A stretch of 64,000 nucleotides of DNA, from the NCBI GenBank assembly GCA_000320605.2, contig KB445802.1:1009555-1073554 (forward strand), in the 5' to 3' direction. The position numbers and the translations under genes were made by a program. The notes under the pieces were generated by a model that was not told the origin of the DNA, made no database searches, and saw only the letters and a list, made by a program, of their open reading frames with translations. Of the stretch, positions 1-10,813 are shown one piece after another. This DNA comes from Gelatoporia subvermispora B (taxonomy: Eukaryota; Basidiomycota; Agaricomycetes; Polyporales; Gelatoporiaceae). The stretch's first letter is position 1. Each line of letters opens with the position of its first letter.

Positions 1-1016
1 ACAAGCGTGCCTTGCGACCGGCGCGTCGTGCATCATCGACATCCACAACTATGCGCGATGGAACGGCGAGGTAAGGCGTCGCGCTACCTGTGTTGGCATA
101 GCACGTGACTGATATGGTGTGTAGATCATCGGTCAGGGAGGTCCGACGAACGACCAATTCGCTGCGATCTGGAGCAGCCTCGCGGCCAAGTATGCGAGCG
201 AGGACAAGATCATCTTCGGCGTGTGAGTTACCGTATGTGTTCATGTCTGATGCGCTTAGCTCTGACATGGCCCTGCTCCCGTGCCTAGCATGAACGAGCC
301 GCATGACATTCCCGATATTGACACCTGGGGTCAGTCTGTCCAGGCTGCCGTGACTGCCATCCGTCAAGCCGGGTAAATCCCTCCCCCCTTTGCAAGGTGT
401 CTGTGTAATGCTGACAACGCGAAATAGCGCGACCACCCAGCTAATCCTCCTCCCTGGTAACGACTACACGTCCGCAGAGGAATTCATCTCCAACGGCTCT
501 GCCGCCGCGCTGATGAACGTGACGAACCCGGACGGCAGTTTCACCGACCTCATCTTCGACGTGCACAAGTACCTTGACTCTGACAACTCGTGAGCCCCCT
601 GTTCTGTGCCCAATGTGAAGTTTCTGATGCATTTGTGATTGCAGCGGCACGAACGCGGAGTGTGTGACAAACAACATCGACGACGCGTGGGAGCCGCTCA
701 CGCAGTGGCTGCGCTGCAACGGCCGCCAGGCCTTCAACACCGAGACTGGTGGCGGTAACACCGCGTCTTGCAACACGTACATGTGCCAGCAGGTTGCCTA
801 CCAGAAGCAGAACTCCGATGGTGAGTATCCTTTACCGCATGTTGCTCACACAGACTCTGATGTGTAATGCACCTTGTAGTACTCCTTGGCTACGTTGGCT
901 GGGCAGCAGGCAACTTCATGAACACTTACGTTCTCAGCGAGACCCCCACGGAGAGCGGCTCGACCTGGACCGATGCGGCCCTTGTGTCTGCGTGCATGGC
1001 CCCGAACGCGTCGTAA
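1..1016 (+). CDS. GH5 endo-beta-1,4-glucanase, 5' end outside window
   Basis: Secreted cellulase that cleaves internal beta-1,4-glucosidic bonds with retention; only the C-terminal two thirds is present. Exons read as 1-70, 125-222, 289-372, 428-589, 645-820 and 880-1016, all with GT-AG introns and consistent phases. The family hallmarks are visible: IDIHNYARWNGE near the start, the acid/base glutamate in FGVMNEPHD (split by the intron at 223-288), and the nucleophile glutamate in FNTETGGGN at about 735-755. The C-terminus ends shortly after the YVGWAAGNF segment, as in fungal GH5_5 enzymes, with no cellulose-binding module after it; one could lie at the missing N-terminus. Family assignment is firm; the subfamily is inferred from these motifs. 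The protein continues off the left edge. Confidence 0.93.
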
Positions 1017-2308
1017 GAGGTGCTTAGAGGATTTGGGTTATATCGCTCTCGCAAAGTAAAACTAGGGGGCTGATTTGAAAAAAGTGATGTACTTATAGGA
1101 CAATTGCTCAGGACTCAGGCATGAGATCATGACTACTTGGGTGATGTGCTCGATCTCTGCGGGATATAGTAATGATCGCGGACTACTCGCGGCTGCCGCA
1201 CCCACCATCCTGTTAGTCTTTGTATTCGGTGCTTGGCGCCCGTTCAAACGTTCACGAATCGTCAAATTCCTGCGTTCGCTTTCCGAAGCGAAAGTCGTTT
1301 TAGGGCTCAAACTCTGCTGAGCTGTCATAATTGCACTGAGATCCGCGTACCGATGCCGAGATTGAACAATACGATCGAGATGCATCGGCTTCGCGACGGT
1401 CTGCGTACCTCACTTCCATTTTTGGAACTCAACGCCTTGGTACGTGCCGTCACGATCTCGTCATGTTCTACCCCATATGATACGTGCAGGCATCCTGGAT
1501 ACACTGGGCAACCCATATAGTACAGGCTATTGAATTCGTGTAAGCCAACACGAGGATCGCCACCAATAATTGACTCTCAGGCAGTGAATTTGACCCTCCG
1601 ATTCAAGCATCACCTGGGCTCGGGGCCAAGCCGGCACTCGTTCAACCACTCCTGTCCCATCGGATTCAGATGCATTGTGACTCATAGCTGCAAGCGCGGA
1701 GTCCAACTTGGCACTGGCTGACGTTTAGGCTGAAAGTCATCTGAACCCGACGCTGGCGCTCTCTGCACCATATAAAGCGCGGCCCCGAATTGACATCTCC
1801 ACATACCGGATGACGTACCGATGACCCATAAATGCAAATAGAACGCGTCAAGCTCCATGTCGCAGCCAGGAACGATGAGATAACGTTTCTGTTCGACTTT
1901 ACTCCACTCGGACAAGTAGCCTGTCTTCGTGCGAACATTGGTAGATAGCGCAGTCATCAAAGCGCTTGGAGCCCCCCAACATCCATTCGTCTGACCGTGG
2001 TCTTCTCCTTGTACTACTACGCTCCTCGGGATAGCACCACCAAGCTCACGGCAAGCAGTGACCTTCAATTCCTGGGCGATCGGGCCTAGCCCCTTTGTAG
2101 GAGGGGGGTCTCCGATCCGCGACGGAACGTCTCCTGATTATGTCGCGTCTGCCTTCGCCCGAGATGCCGCCCGTGCTCGGTCTGGACAGCCCACGCTGAT
2201 GGTGTCCGTATAACATGACGGTGCCTCTGAGAATCGCCAAGCTCACGTCGTACCGAAGCTCGCCTTAGTTGCGCCTCTGCCCGTATCTCGCCTTACCGTC
2301 TCGCCGCC
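1017..2308. other. Intergenic region
   Basis: No convincing gene. Short open frames on both strands have no family motif and no splice-connected continuation. The stretch should hold the GH5 3' end and the promoter of the gene starting at 2309; a CATATAAAG sequence near 1769 is TATA-like but over 500 bp from that start codon. Confidence 0.5.
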
Positions 2309-4095
2309 ATGACCTTCGCCCAGCGGCGCACCGCGTTGGTCGCGGTGGTCCTATTTCTGCTCGCGGCGACCTTCTGGCTGCTTTTGCACATGTCTAGTCC
2401 TGACCTTGCTAACGAACGATACAGCTTCTCAGGCATAGTCGATCACTGGCAACAAGGGAGCAATCTGACGTCGGGCGGCTGTTCAAACGCAGCACTTGCG
2501 CTGGCGTCATCACAGGAATTGCTCCTGGACCATCCGCTGCGTCGAAAGAACATCGCCGTCGCATCCCAGTTTGGGTACCACTTTGACGTCTACATGGCCC
2601 TCGTCTGGTCCCTCGAGACGGTTCTCCGACGACATGGGAGCGGGTCTGACGTTCGTATCCGGATTTTTGCGCAGCCGTTCTACTACGGCTTTCGGGATAT
2701 CGTCGCGAAGCTCGATCTCTTCCGTGGAACTTACCATCCGCACGAGCAGTTCATGGAGGCTATCACCGGAGAGACGGGTGACGGGGCAATTGACCTCATC
2801 GTTATCGGAACCTGCGAAGTCGAGTAAGCGATACTCGGAATCCCATGGAGTGTGTCTGATGCGCGGTGTAGTCTTCCAAATTGGCATAGTGACCTCTTGG
2901 CGGCCTGGGACGCACGAGATCAGGATCACAAATTCAAGGTCGCATGTATCGTTCATAATGTCCCGGACAGGCGTTGGCAAGTCCACATCTCGGACTGGGC
3001 TCAGCGAGATTCCCTACGTCTCATAGCGATATCGGAACAGTGAGTATTCTCTTAATCATCAGTCTTGCATTCTTCGAGCTCACCGATGTGAAGTGTCCAG
3101 AGAACCTTCCAACTTGAGAACGATCAGCACGCGGAGAGCTCTGACCCTGCAGTATATTCGGCCGGATACCAGCACATCCAAGTCGATACCCACCCGCCTG
3201 TCCTTGATATACCCGATCTGCCCGACAAACCGCTCAATCGCACTCTCTCAAAAGCAGTTATCCAGGGAACATTCCAGTCCTTACGTCGAGACTACACCGG
3301 TTTCTTCAGCGACATGATAACTTCACTACACGGCAAGTGCTGTGAAAAGACACTACATACAGATAGACTAACGCCTTGTCACAGAGGACCCCGCTGCGTG
3401 GGGCTATCAGCCATTAGACGGGCGTGAATCATTCCTACCTGATCCTCGCTCTTCGGACCCGGCGTTCCAGCTCTATCTAGTGGGATCCGGATGGATAGAC
3501 ATACCCCCGGAACTCACGTACATGGTCAACATATACAGGGACCTGGACTATTCGGAGTTCTATTCCGTAGTTGCCGACATGGATGTTGTCGTCCCCGCAT
3601 TCTCAGAATTTACTTGTGAGCGCTCCGTGTCATCTTCGCTGAAATTGGCTCTCATGTACACCCTGGTGCAGATTACACCATGCAGGCGAGCTCCACAGTT
3701 GCAATGGCGGTCGAACTCGATGTATGTCCCGTTTTTCATGTCTGTCAGCCTCTGCTTGGATTGAGCTGCGTTCACAGGTACCCATCCTTGCCACTGCGCG
3801 CTTCCGGCAGGCCCACAGCTACACTGATGACGATCGTGCCATTGTGACACGCCCCGCGGCCATGCGGGAGGTCGCCGCGCTGAAGGCGCTGCGCACACGT
3901 GACGCGGAGTCATTCCTGCGCTCCGACCCGAGCGGTCGCGGTCGCACACTAGGAGACATACCCCCTTTGCGCGACGCAGTGCAACACATGGTAGACGAGG
4001 GATTCGTGCGGAAGAAGGACGAGGTGCGTGCGTACAAGGAAGGCGTGTGGAGGAGGAACAGGGAGTTCGCGGCGAGGCTGCTGACCGACATGTGA
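2309..4095 (+). CDS. Type II membrane protein, putative glycosyltransferase
   Basis: Six exons (2309-2823, 2872-3039, 3094-3332, 3385-3615, 3672-3721, 3778-4095) encode 506 residues. Residues about 8-30 form one hydrophobic segment after a short basic N-terminus, which suggests a signal anchor in the secretory pathway. Conserved-looking blocks follow: NIAVASQFGYHFDVYMALVW, a segment with VIHNVPDRRW-like character, and near the C-terminus YTDDDRAIVTRPAAMREV. This layout matches uncharacterised fungal proteins with a glycosyltransferase-like fold; no catalytic residue can be named from sequence alone. The intron at 3333-3384 has a GCAAGT donor, because only that junction joins the frames. The start ATG gives the signal anchor and no in-frame upstream ATG is evident. 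It could instead be a non-enzymatic Golgi protein. Confidence 0.75.
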
Positions 4096-4977
4096 TCGGT
4101 GGGTATCGCGATGTTACTGTATCGGGTGTGTCAGGGAACTTGAAGGACGGTTATACACCTAAATTGAGGAACATAGAATAATGCGAACCTGTGATTGAGG
4201 TACCGTAGCGAATATCCTAGCCTGTCATATAGTCTTCATAGAGACATTTTTAAAGACTATTACGGAATTCGCCGTCCTGCGATGGCCAATTATCATTCGC
4301 AATGGAAGCAGCCTCTTCTAGTGCCGGAGGCTCCGATAGCGCTGTAGTCGGTCGAGTGAGGGGACACGTCGAGGAAGCGTGATGAGAATAAAAGATCACC
4401 ACGAGTCTTCACCATGTTGTCGAATTGCGGATAATCAAAGGAATGCATCCGTGGAACGTTAGAGCACTTTGGCAAGGTTGATGCCCAGTTTTTTTATATC
4501 TTCGGAAGCAAAGCGAGTATGTCAATTGAACATGAAAGCCCTAGATTAGAATTAATTGCGCCAGCACAACCAGAAAGAACGGTCAATAAAGGATCAAGTG
4601 CGCGCAGAAAAAGACATTCGTACAGTTCGTCATCCTCAAGATGATCGTCTTCGGCCCAAGTTTATGAGATATGCAGACCACCAGCTCTGCGATGGATGTA
4701 AAATAAAATGCTATAACGGTGTATTGTGGAAATGAATGGGCAAGTAAGTCACAATGCAACAGCAGCTCGTCACGTGGCAAGTGATTCGCGGTCCAACCAG
4801 AGCTGCCTGAGCCTGCACGCGCCATGGGCGCTTCTTGAACGCGCACGTCCTCGGGAGGCTCCTGCCCGTTCGCCACAGCTAGCCCGCACACAGTGACAGA
4901 CTCTGTCTTCCTTGATTCCTTCTGATTACACGAAGAGCTTGTCTTTGCCGTGAATATTGAAGTCGAATAACATCATT
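4096..4977. other. Intergenic region, AT-richer
   Basis: Nothing coding is supported. The region is visibly AT-richer than its neighbours (for example around 4485-4600) and holds the terminator of the upstream gene and the CSN5 promoter. Confidence 0.5.
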
Positions 4978-6571
4978 ATGGCGTCTGGCTCAGATACGGC
5001 ACTCAAGTCCTTCTCGCTCGCGAACGATGTCCTCGAAGTCTCGCCGGAGGACGAAATCTTCAGCTTCGACCCTGAGGAGGCCCGGAAACTGCTGAGAGAA
5101 TCACCATGGTCGAAAGAGTAAGTGTACTATTATATGTTGGATTCCGTCCGCAGACGAGAATCCGGCGGAGGATTGTGAGAGAGAGGGCGATGCTAATTGT
5201 GGCTGCGTCAGCCCGCACTACTTTAAAGTGTGCAAGATCTCGGCTGTAGCGCTGATCAAGATGGTGCGTACACCTAGACTAGAGATACCGGAGCCTATAT
5301 ATCCTGATTTTCTCGTTCTGATGCGCTTGCAACGCGACTTCGTGACATACTATCGCTCAGGTGATACACGCACGATCGGGCGTACCACATGAGATCATGG
5401 GGATGATGCAGGGCAAGGTCGTCGGGAATTCGCTCGTTGTTATGGACTCGTTTGCACTTCCTGTGCAAGGAACGGAAACACGAGTGAACGCGGCGAACGA
5501 AGCGAACGAGTACATGGTCCAGTACATGGAGGGGAGCACTCAGGCGCGTGATCCCCTGTCTCTCCACATCTTATCAGTCTGAACGTTTCCCATCGCTGAA
5601 TCTATACAGGTCGGCCGTCTGGAGCATGCAGTGGGATGGTACCACTCGCACCCAGGGTACGGCTGCTGGCTCTCCGGCATCGACGTCAACACCCAAATGA
5701 CGAACCAGAAGTTCCAGGACCCATTCGTCGCCGTCGTCGTACGCCCTTCATCTCCATGTGCCCTTTTACTCCCTGACTGTGCCTCCAGATCGACCCAAAC
5801 CGCACGATCTCTGCAGGCAAGGTCGACATCGGCGCCTTCCGGACGTACCCTGAGGGATACACGCCACCGGACGCCATCGCGTCCGAATACCAGTCCATCC
5901 CGCTGAACAAGATCGAGGACTTCGGTGTACACGCGAACCAGTACTACCCGCTCGAGGTCCAGGTGTTCCATAGCCGCATGGACCACGAACTCCTCGGCAT
6001 GCTTTGGAACAAGTACTGGGTTGGCACCGTCAGCGGCAGCGCGCTCATCTCGGTGCGTCCTAGAACTGCTCGTGTAGCAAATGGGGAGGTTGCCTGACGA
6101 GCATGCAAATGCCACTATAGAACCGCGCATATGCTGCGAGCCAGCTGGCTGACCTGCACCAGAAACTCGCGAAGGCGCAGAACTCGGTGCCGAACTCGCG
6201 CGCGCAGGTGCCTACCCTGCGCGAGAATGAGGGGAAGGTGGTCAAGGTGTGTCCCATTACCTCTATGCTTTAACATGCTGGCTCAGGTCCGCACAGAGTA
6301 CGACGTCCAAGGAAGAGAAGAAGAAAGAGGACGCAAATGCGCTCGTTAAGAGTGTGCGGGACAGGTGCGTATTTATACCGTCCTGTGGTCGCGTGCACTC
6401 ACTGCGTGATCACACAGCGAGAAAATCGCCGCGGAAGCGCAACACGGGCTCATCGCACAGGTCCTCAAGGACGTCATCTTCTCGCAGCGTCTCAGCTCGT
6501 CTGGTCTCAGCTCTGCATACCCGGCGGTGGCAGTGGACGATATCATCGACACAACCATGGCGATTGGCTAA
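4978..6571 (+). CDS. CSN5: COP9 signalosome subunit 5 (JAMM deneddylase)
   Basis: Catalytic subunit of the COP9 signalosome, the zinc metalloprotease that removes NEDD8 from cullins in the nucleus and cytoplasm. Eight exons (4978-5117, 5212-5263, 5361-5543, 5610-5738, 5789-6052, 6121-6246, 6297-6364, 6418-6571) give 371 residues, the usual family length. The MPN domain carries the intact JAMM motif [14 protein letters not shown] (5641-5682), and the catalytic glutamate is in the upstream [10 protein letters not shown] segment. The tail [15 protein letters not shown] is the C-terminal helix of the family. The third intron (5544-5609) fits only a GC-AG junction: joining CAG to GTCGGC restores [17 protein letters not shown]. 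It lies convergent to the S1/P1 nuclease with about 220 bp between stop codons. Confidence 0.96.
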
Positions 6572-6790
6572 AATGGCTGATGTATGTGATGGAGAGCTCG
6601 AGTAGGATAGATAGGATGGGTGCTTGTGTGTATCATAGTGTTTTACTGCATGTGAAAGTATACTTTCGTGACCGCAACGGTACACCACAACGTATCATGA
6701 AGGGTCACTATGATTGCATCAGTCCATGCGTACAGCCTAAGGGAGAGGTATACTATTACATCCATTCATTAAATACAGGAGTAGTCAGAT

Positions 6791-8089
6791 CTAGATATGA
6801 TGAGGACCCAATGATATCGCAGCATGCGCCTCCTCCTCTCCCAGTACGATACTGTTCAGGATCCCCGCAAGCCTGACGCCCGCCATTGCCATGAGCCGCT
6901 CCAGGACCCACTGATCGTGCACCCGGGCAGAGTACGACGGGGGGAGCACCGCCGGCGGGGGATACGCAGCGCGCATCTCGTCCCCAGTCGCCTCCACATC
7001 CATGCCCGCATTCGCATAGCCCAGCTCCGCTTCCGCGCGCTCGAACGCAGCGAACGCGTCCTCGAGCTCGGGCGGCCAGACGGGCAGCGCGCAGTTCAGC
7101 TCGTGGATATCCTTTGTCCACGCGTGTGGGCAGACCAGCCCATCGTCCTCCTCGCCCCCGGCGCCACCCAGTCCGAGCAGCGTCTGTGCGCGGTGGAAGA
7201 ACGAGGGCGACGCCGGCGCCGGGCACTCGAGCCACTCATTTATGTCGCCAAAGCGTCCTGCACCATCGAGCCCGAGACCCTCCCAGACGACGCGCCGGAT
7301 GAACGGGTCGTAGATCGCGCCGCGCAGCTGTGCCTCGAGCGCGCGTCCACCGGGCCCGGGGAGCGGGCGTGTGTAGTTGTGCGGGAGCGTGCGCAGGGAC
7401 TGGGCGAGCAGGAGGCCGTCCCAGACAGAGTGCAGTGCTGGGATCGTACCGTTGTCAGCGCCATTGCTCAATAGCAAGACACAGCGAGAAAGAGAGAGCT
7501 ACTCACAGGTGATCCGCCCCTCGAAGCGCACCCGCGCGCCATTCCCGCCGCGCAGGCGGCCCGCGAGGTGTAGCGGCTGATGCATGTCGCCGACGTAGTG
7601 CACGAGGAAGCGCAGCGCGTCCGCGGCCTCGGCGGGGTCGCCGCTCTCCTCCTGAAAGAACCGTTGCAGGATGCCCGTCGTGTTGCGCACCGCGCCGAGC
7701 ACGTTCTGGTGCGCGCGGCCTTGCCAGCCGTGCGGCCCTGGGTAGGCACACTTCTCTGCGGGCGAGTCGTCGACGGCGTTCACGTAGTGTAGGACAGAGG
7801 TGTAGCGATACTGTGGTTGGCGCTTCACGCGGTCAGCCCAGGCGGCAATTGGGGCGAGGTAGCAGGGTGGTTGTAGTGAGAGATCTTCTTTGGCAGGGCG
7901 TGGGAGGGCATCAGCGTCCGAGGAAGGGAGATAGAGGAGGTCGCAGAGGGTGGGGAGGACGGAAGGGAGGAGATGGGCCTGCGCTATCGTTGCGACAATC
8001 TCGTGTCCTGCTGCTCCCCAGGCGAGAGTGCCTTGGAGTAAGCACAGCCCGACGGAGAGCAAGAGAGAGACCTTGAGTGTAGAGGTCAT
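6791..8089 (-). CDS. Secreted S1/P1-type zinc nuclease
   Basis: Single-strand-specific nuclease / 3'-nucleotidase with three catalytic zinc ions. Exons 7507-8089 and 6791-7437, intron 7438-7506, 409 residues. The first 23 residues are a signal peptide; cleavage would expose the N-terminal tryptophan (WGAAGHEIVA) that is itself a zinc ligand in this family. Other ligands are visible: Asp in AAWADRVK, His in LHYVNAVDD, HYVGDMHQPLH, and the last His/Asp pair in SLHSVWD. That last motif is completed only by splicing to the AG at 7438-7439, which fixes the intron. The upstream in-frame alternative start was rejected because it would put 12 polar residues before the signal peptide. Probable role is extracellular nucleic-acid scavenging. 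Confidence 0.93.
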
Positions 8090-8693
8090 GTTTCGTGACG
8101 AGTTACAGAGAGTTAAGGTGACCAAAGGTTAGTGATATCCTAGGTGCAGATACACTCCTGTCCTAGATAGCAGTACTGGGTAGATCTGCAGCTTTCGGGA
8201 GTATCAACCACTTCACCAACTACAAGGGTCGGTATGCCGCGGAAAGGTGATGGTCAGCAGCTGTCGCTTTCAGCCTTCAAATAGCTCTTGGCGTAGTAAC
8301 GCAGGACAATGAGCCTCAATGAGGTTGTTCAGGGTTTACTGCATGCCGAGAACGTCGAAAACGAGAAAGAATATGCGTAGCGGAGCAGGCTGAACAAGAC
8401 AAAAGCAGATGCCTTTCAAAGCTTGTCCGGACTTATCCGCGCAGCAGACCCAGGAGACGCGCCTCAAACGCCCATAAATGGCAATTCCCGACGCCGGCTC
8501 GCTCGGCATGCGGGGCACTCTGACTCGCCCTCACCCAGTGGCCATCCTCAGGCAGGTTTGTCACGGGAGATACGTCCAAATGCTCGACCGTATCTAGTTG
8601 GTACAAGGCATAGAGGTGAGTGCAATTGTGAAAGAAAAAAAACCAGTGAAAAGTGCTATTGGCAGATTTATTATCCTATCCCACCCCACCCCA
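8090..8693. other. Intergenic region with a dispersed repeat
   Basis: Promoter region of the S1/P1 nuclease and 3' end of the F-box gene. It holds copy 1 of a 49-bp repeat (8465-8513). No other gene is supported. Confidence 0.5.
8465..8513 (+). repeat. 49-bp dispersed repeat, copy 1
   Basis: Begins CAAACGCCCATAAATGGCAA and contains TTCCCGACGCCGGC. It matches the reverse complement of 13811-13859 at 43 of 49 positions by hand alignment. It lies about 375 bp upstream of the S1/P1 nuclease start. Confidence 0.7.
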
Positions 8694-10031
8694 TCAGCAA
8701 ACAGTAGTAAAGGTAGCATCGATATTAGTACGACACCGCAGAAAAGTCTCTTCGACGGTACCCGAGGGATCTAAGTGCCAGTGTACCGTGTGCACTCCTT
8801 GGCTTTGAGTGAAGAGGGTATAGAGCAATTGGAGACAGTTTGGCAACCATGCGTCGGCTTGCCATCCATAATCCAGGACACAGGACTGCGCAATACGAGC
8901 CGGTCGGGGTGATGGGAACATATCTATGTATCTCTTGTAATACGGCGGCGGCACCGAAAGGATGGACGGTGCCAGATTGCCGAGTGCTCGACGAATGTCC
9001 TCACCGTACATCCAAGATTCACCTAGGTCATCCAAGAAGTGGACTCTCGCGGATGGTTTGAAGTTCGTGTAGACTGGGTCTGGAGGCCCGTCTAGCGCAA
9101 GCACGGAGATATTTTGGAGCACTTGTGATGTGTTGAGCAAACAGCTGTACTTCAAGACATGATTGTCCATGATCTAGACATAGATATCATGTGAGCAAGG
9201 TTCGGCGAAGCTGCAATTAAGATCTCTTCAACTGACAGAAATCTGGTGCAGATTCAGAGATTTTGCGAAGGGTTCCTCCGCTAAAGGGCGTTGTGCACCC
9301 GTACGCCAGGATACTTGCACCAATTCCAGCTGCAACAATCCAGGAAACGAGCAAATGAAGCGAGCAAAATCACGGAAGGTCGAAAAACCGACTCCCCGTA
9401 GCGACATTTTGGTGACCTTGCGAAAACAAGATAATGCAGAATAGAAGGGCATCCGCATCGGAAACAATGCCAAAGCTTCATCGTCCCCTTCGATATTCAA
9501 GGTGCGTAGATTGTGTAGATTTCCGGAGAACTCGAATACGAATCTGACCAATGTTTCGACCGAGACTGTTAAATCTTGGAGCAAGTGGACTGTGAGTGGA
9601 TTAGAGTGAACATGACGCCGCAGGTGCTGCAATCCTAGCCGATCAAGTCGTTTGCGGAAGGGTGTTATCCGGTCGTAGATGATCTCTTTCACCACAAACG
9701 CCATATGTCTGCACACAAACCCGCATGTGAGCAGGGCCTGCAAGTCGTCTATCTCATTCATGATCCGGTAGAATATCTCGGGGGGCAAGCCTCGTGGATT
9801 CTGTGCGAACCTGAACGCAGAGTCAACACCATCGTCACTCGCACACTGATGATCTTACCAGGCACTGAACTCCGGAGCAAGGAATAATAGTGCTGCAGCT
9901 TTCGCGAGAACCTGAGCAGGCTTGGGCCGCAGAGGGATTGAAGTGTGGATCAAAACGCCCCGGGGATTGTACAGCGATGGTTTCGGAAAATCGGGATCCG
10001 GTGTCGGTGGTGGTGCAGGGGGCACTTTCAT
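8694..10031 (-). CDS. F-box domain protein
   Basis: Probable substrate adaptor of an SCF ubiquitin ligase. Exons 9859-10031, 9237-9810 and 8694-9173, 408 residues. The F-box is at about residues 66-105: LPPEIFYRIMNEIDDLQALL then CGFVCRHM, preceded by a proline-rich N-terminus (PPAPPPTPDPDFPKP). The rest has leucine-rich character typical of the large fungal F-box/LRR-like class but no clean repeat. The first junction splits Trp58 and the second uses a GTCAGT donor at 9236. The start chosen is the first ATG (10029-10031); reading five codons further upstream reaches only a TTG. The target is unknown. Confidence 0.82.
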
Positions 10032-10813
10032 TGCAATAATATACAAAGGTATTTACAAGGAATGTGTTGGGAAAGCTTCACGATTCAAACGATGTCGTGT
10101 CGTGTGGAAGTGTGAGGACTCCTTGCATCGAGGAAGCGGCTCGTGCGCGTCACTGCGATAGGACTTGGGGACTCTGTTGGTAAACGCTAGTAAGGTTTGC
10201 ACACAGTCACCAGAGGCGAGGGCTACGGACAAGTGTACGCACGAAATCATCGTCCAAGGTTCGACTTTGCAACGCGGTAAGCACGTGGTGTGCACCGAGA
10301 ACGTGTCGCTGAACACTAATTGCGGGCAGCCTTCGGCACTAAATAAAGTGCGTCGCCACATTGATTTGTGTCACGGAGCGTTCGTAACGAGATTTGCACT
10401 TTCAGTACAGGTGGAAACAGGTGGGAGGAGGCAATGGTCAAGAGCTAAGATAAACAGCGATGGAGCGCATCTGCACGCAAAGACGCTTGGCCACTCACAA
10501 CATCTCCGCCGAATGAACAAGACTGGAGTAACTTTATACATCTGGCCGAAACGATTGATAACATAACACGTTTGAGTGAGAGTTGCCCTGGGAGGAAAAG
10601 ATCGACAATTAGCAACAGACGCGAGGCACGTGCACAACACAACGCGCTCACGTGCAGCGCAATATGTTGACGCGTCGCGACGCGGCGCACGTAGGCGCCT
10701 CTCACGGCATAAAGCCACAACCACCTTTCTCTCCTCCTCCTCCTCCTTCACCGCAGCCCCAAAATCTCTGTCACTAAGCCACACACATCCCATTTTAATC
10801 AGCTATCTTGACT
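10032..10813. other. Divergent promoter region
   Basis: Lies between the minus-strand F-box gene and the plus-strand gene starting at 10814, so it should hold both promoters. A pyrimidine-rich run (CTCCTCCTCCTCC, about 10732-10747) sits just before the plus-strand start. No gene seen. Confidence 0.5.

Noticed and set aside
6824..7474. Long plus-strand open frame opposite the S1/P1 nuclease
   Set aside because: Arg-rich shadow of a GC-rich coding exon; the opposite strand has signal peptide, zinc ligands and clean splicing.
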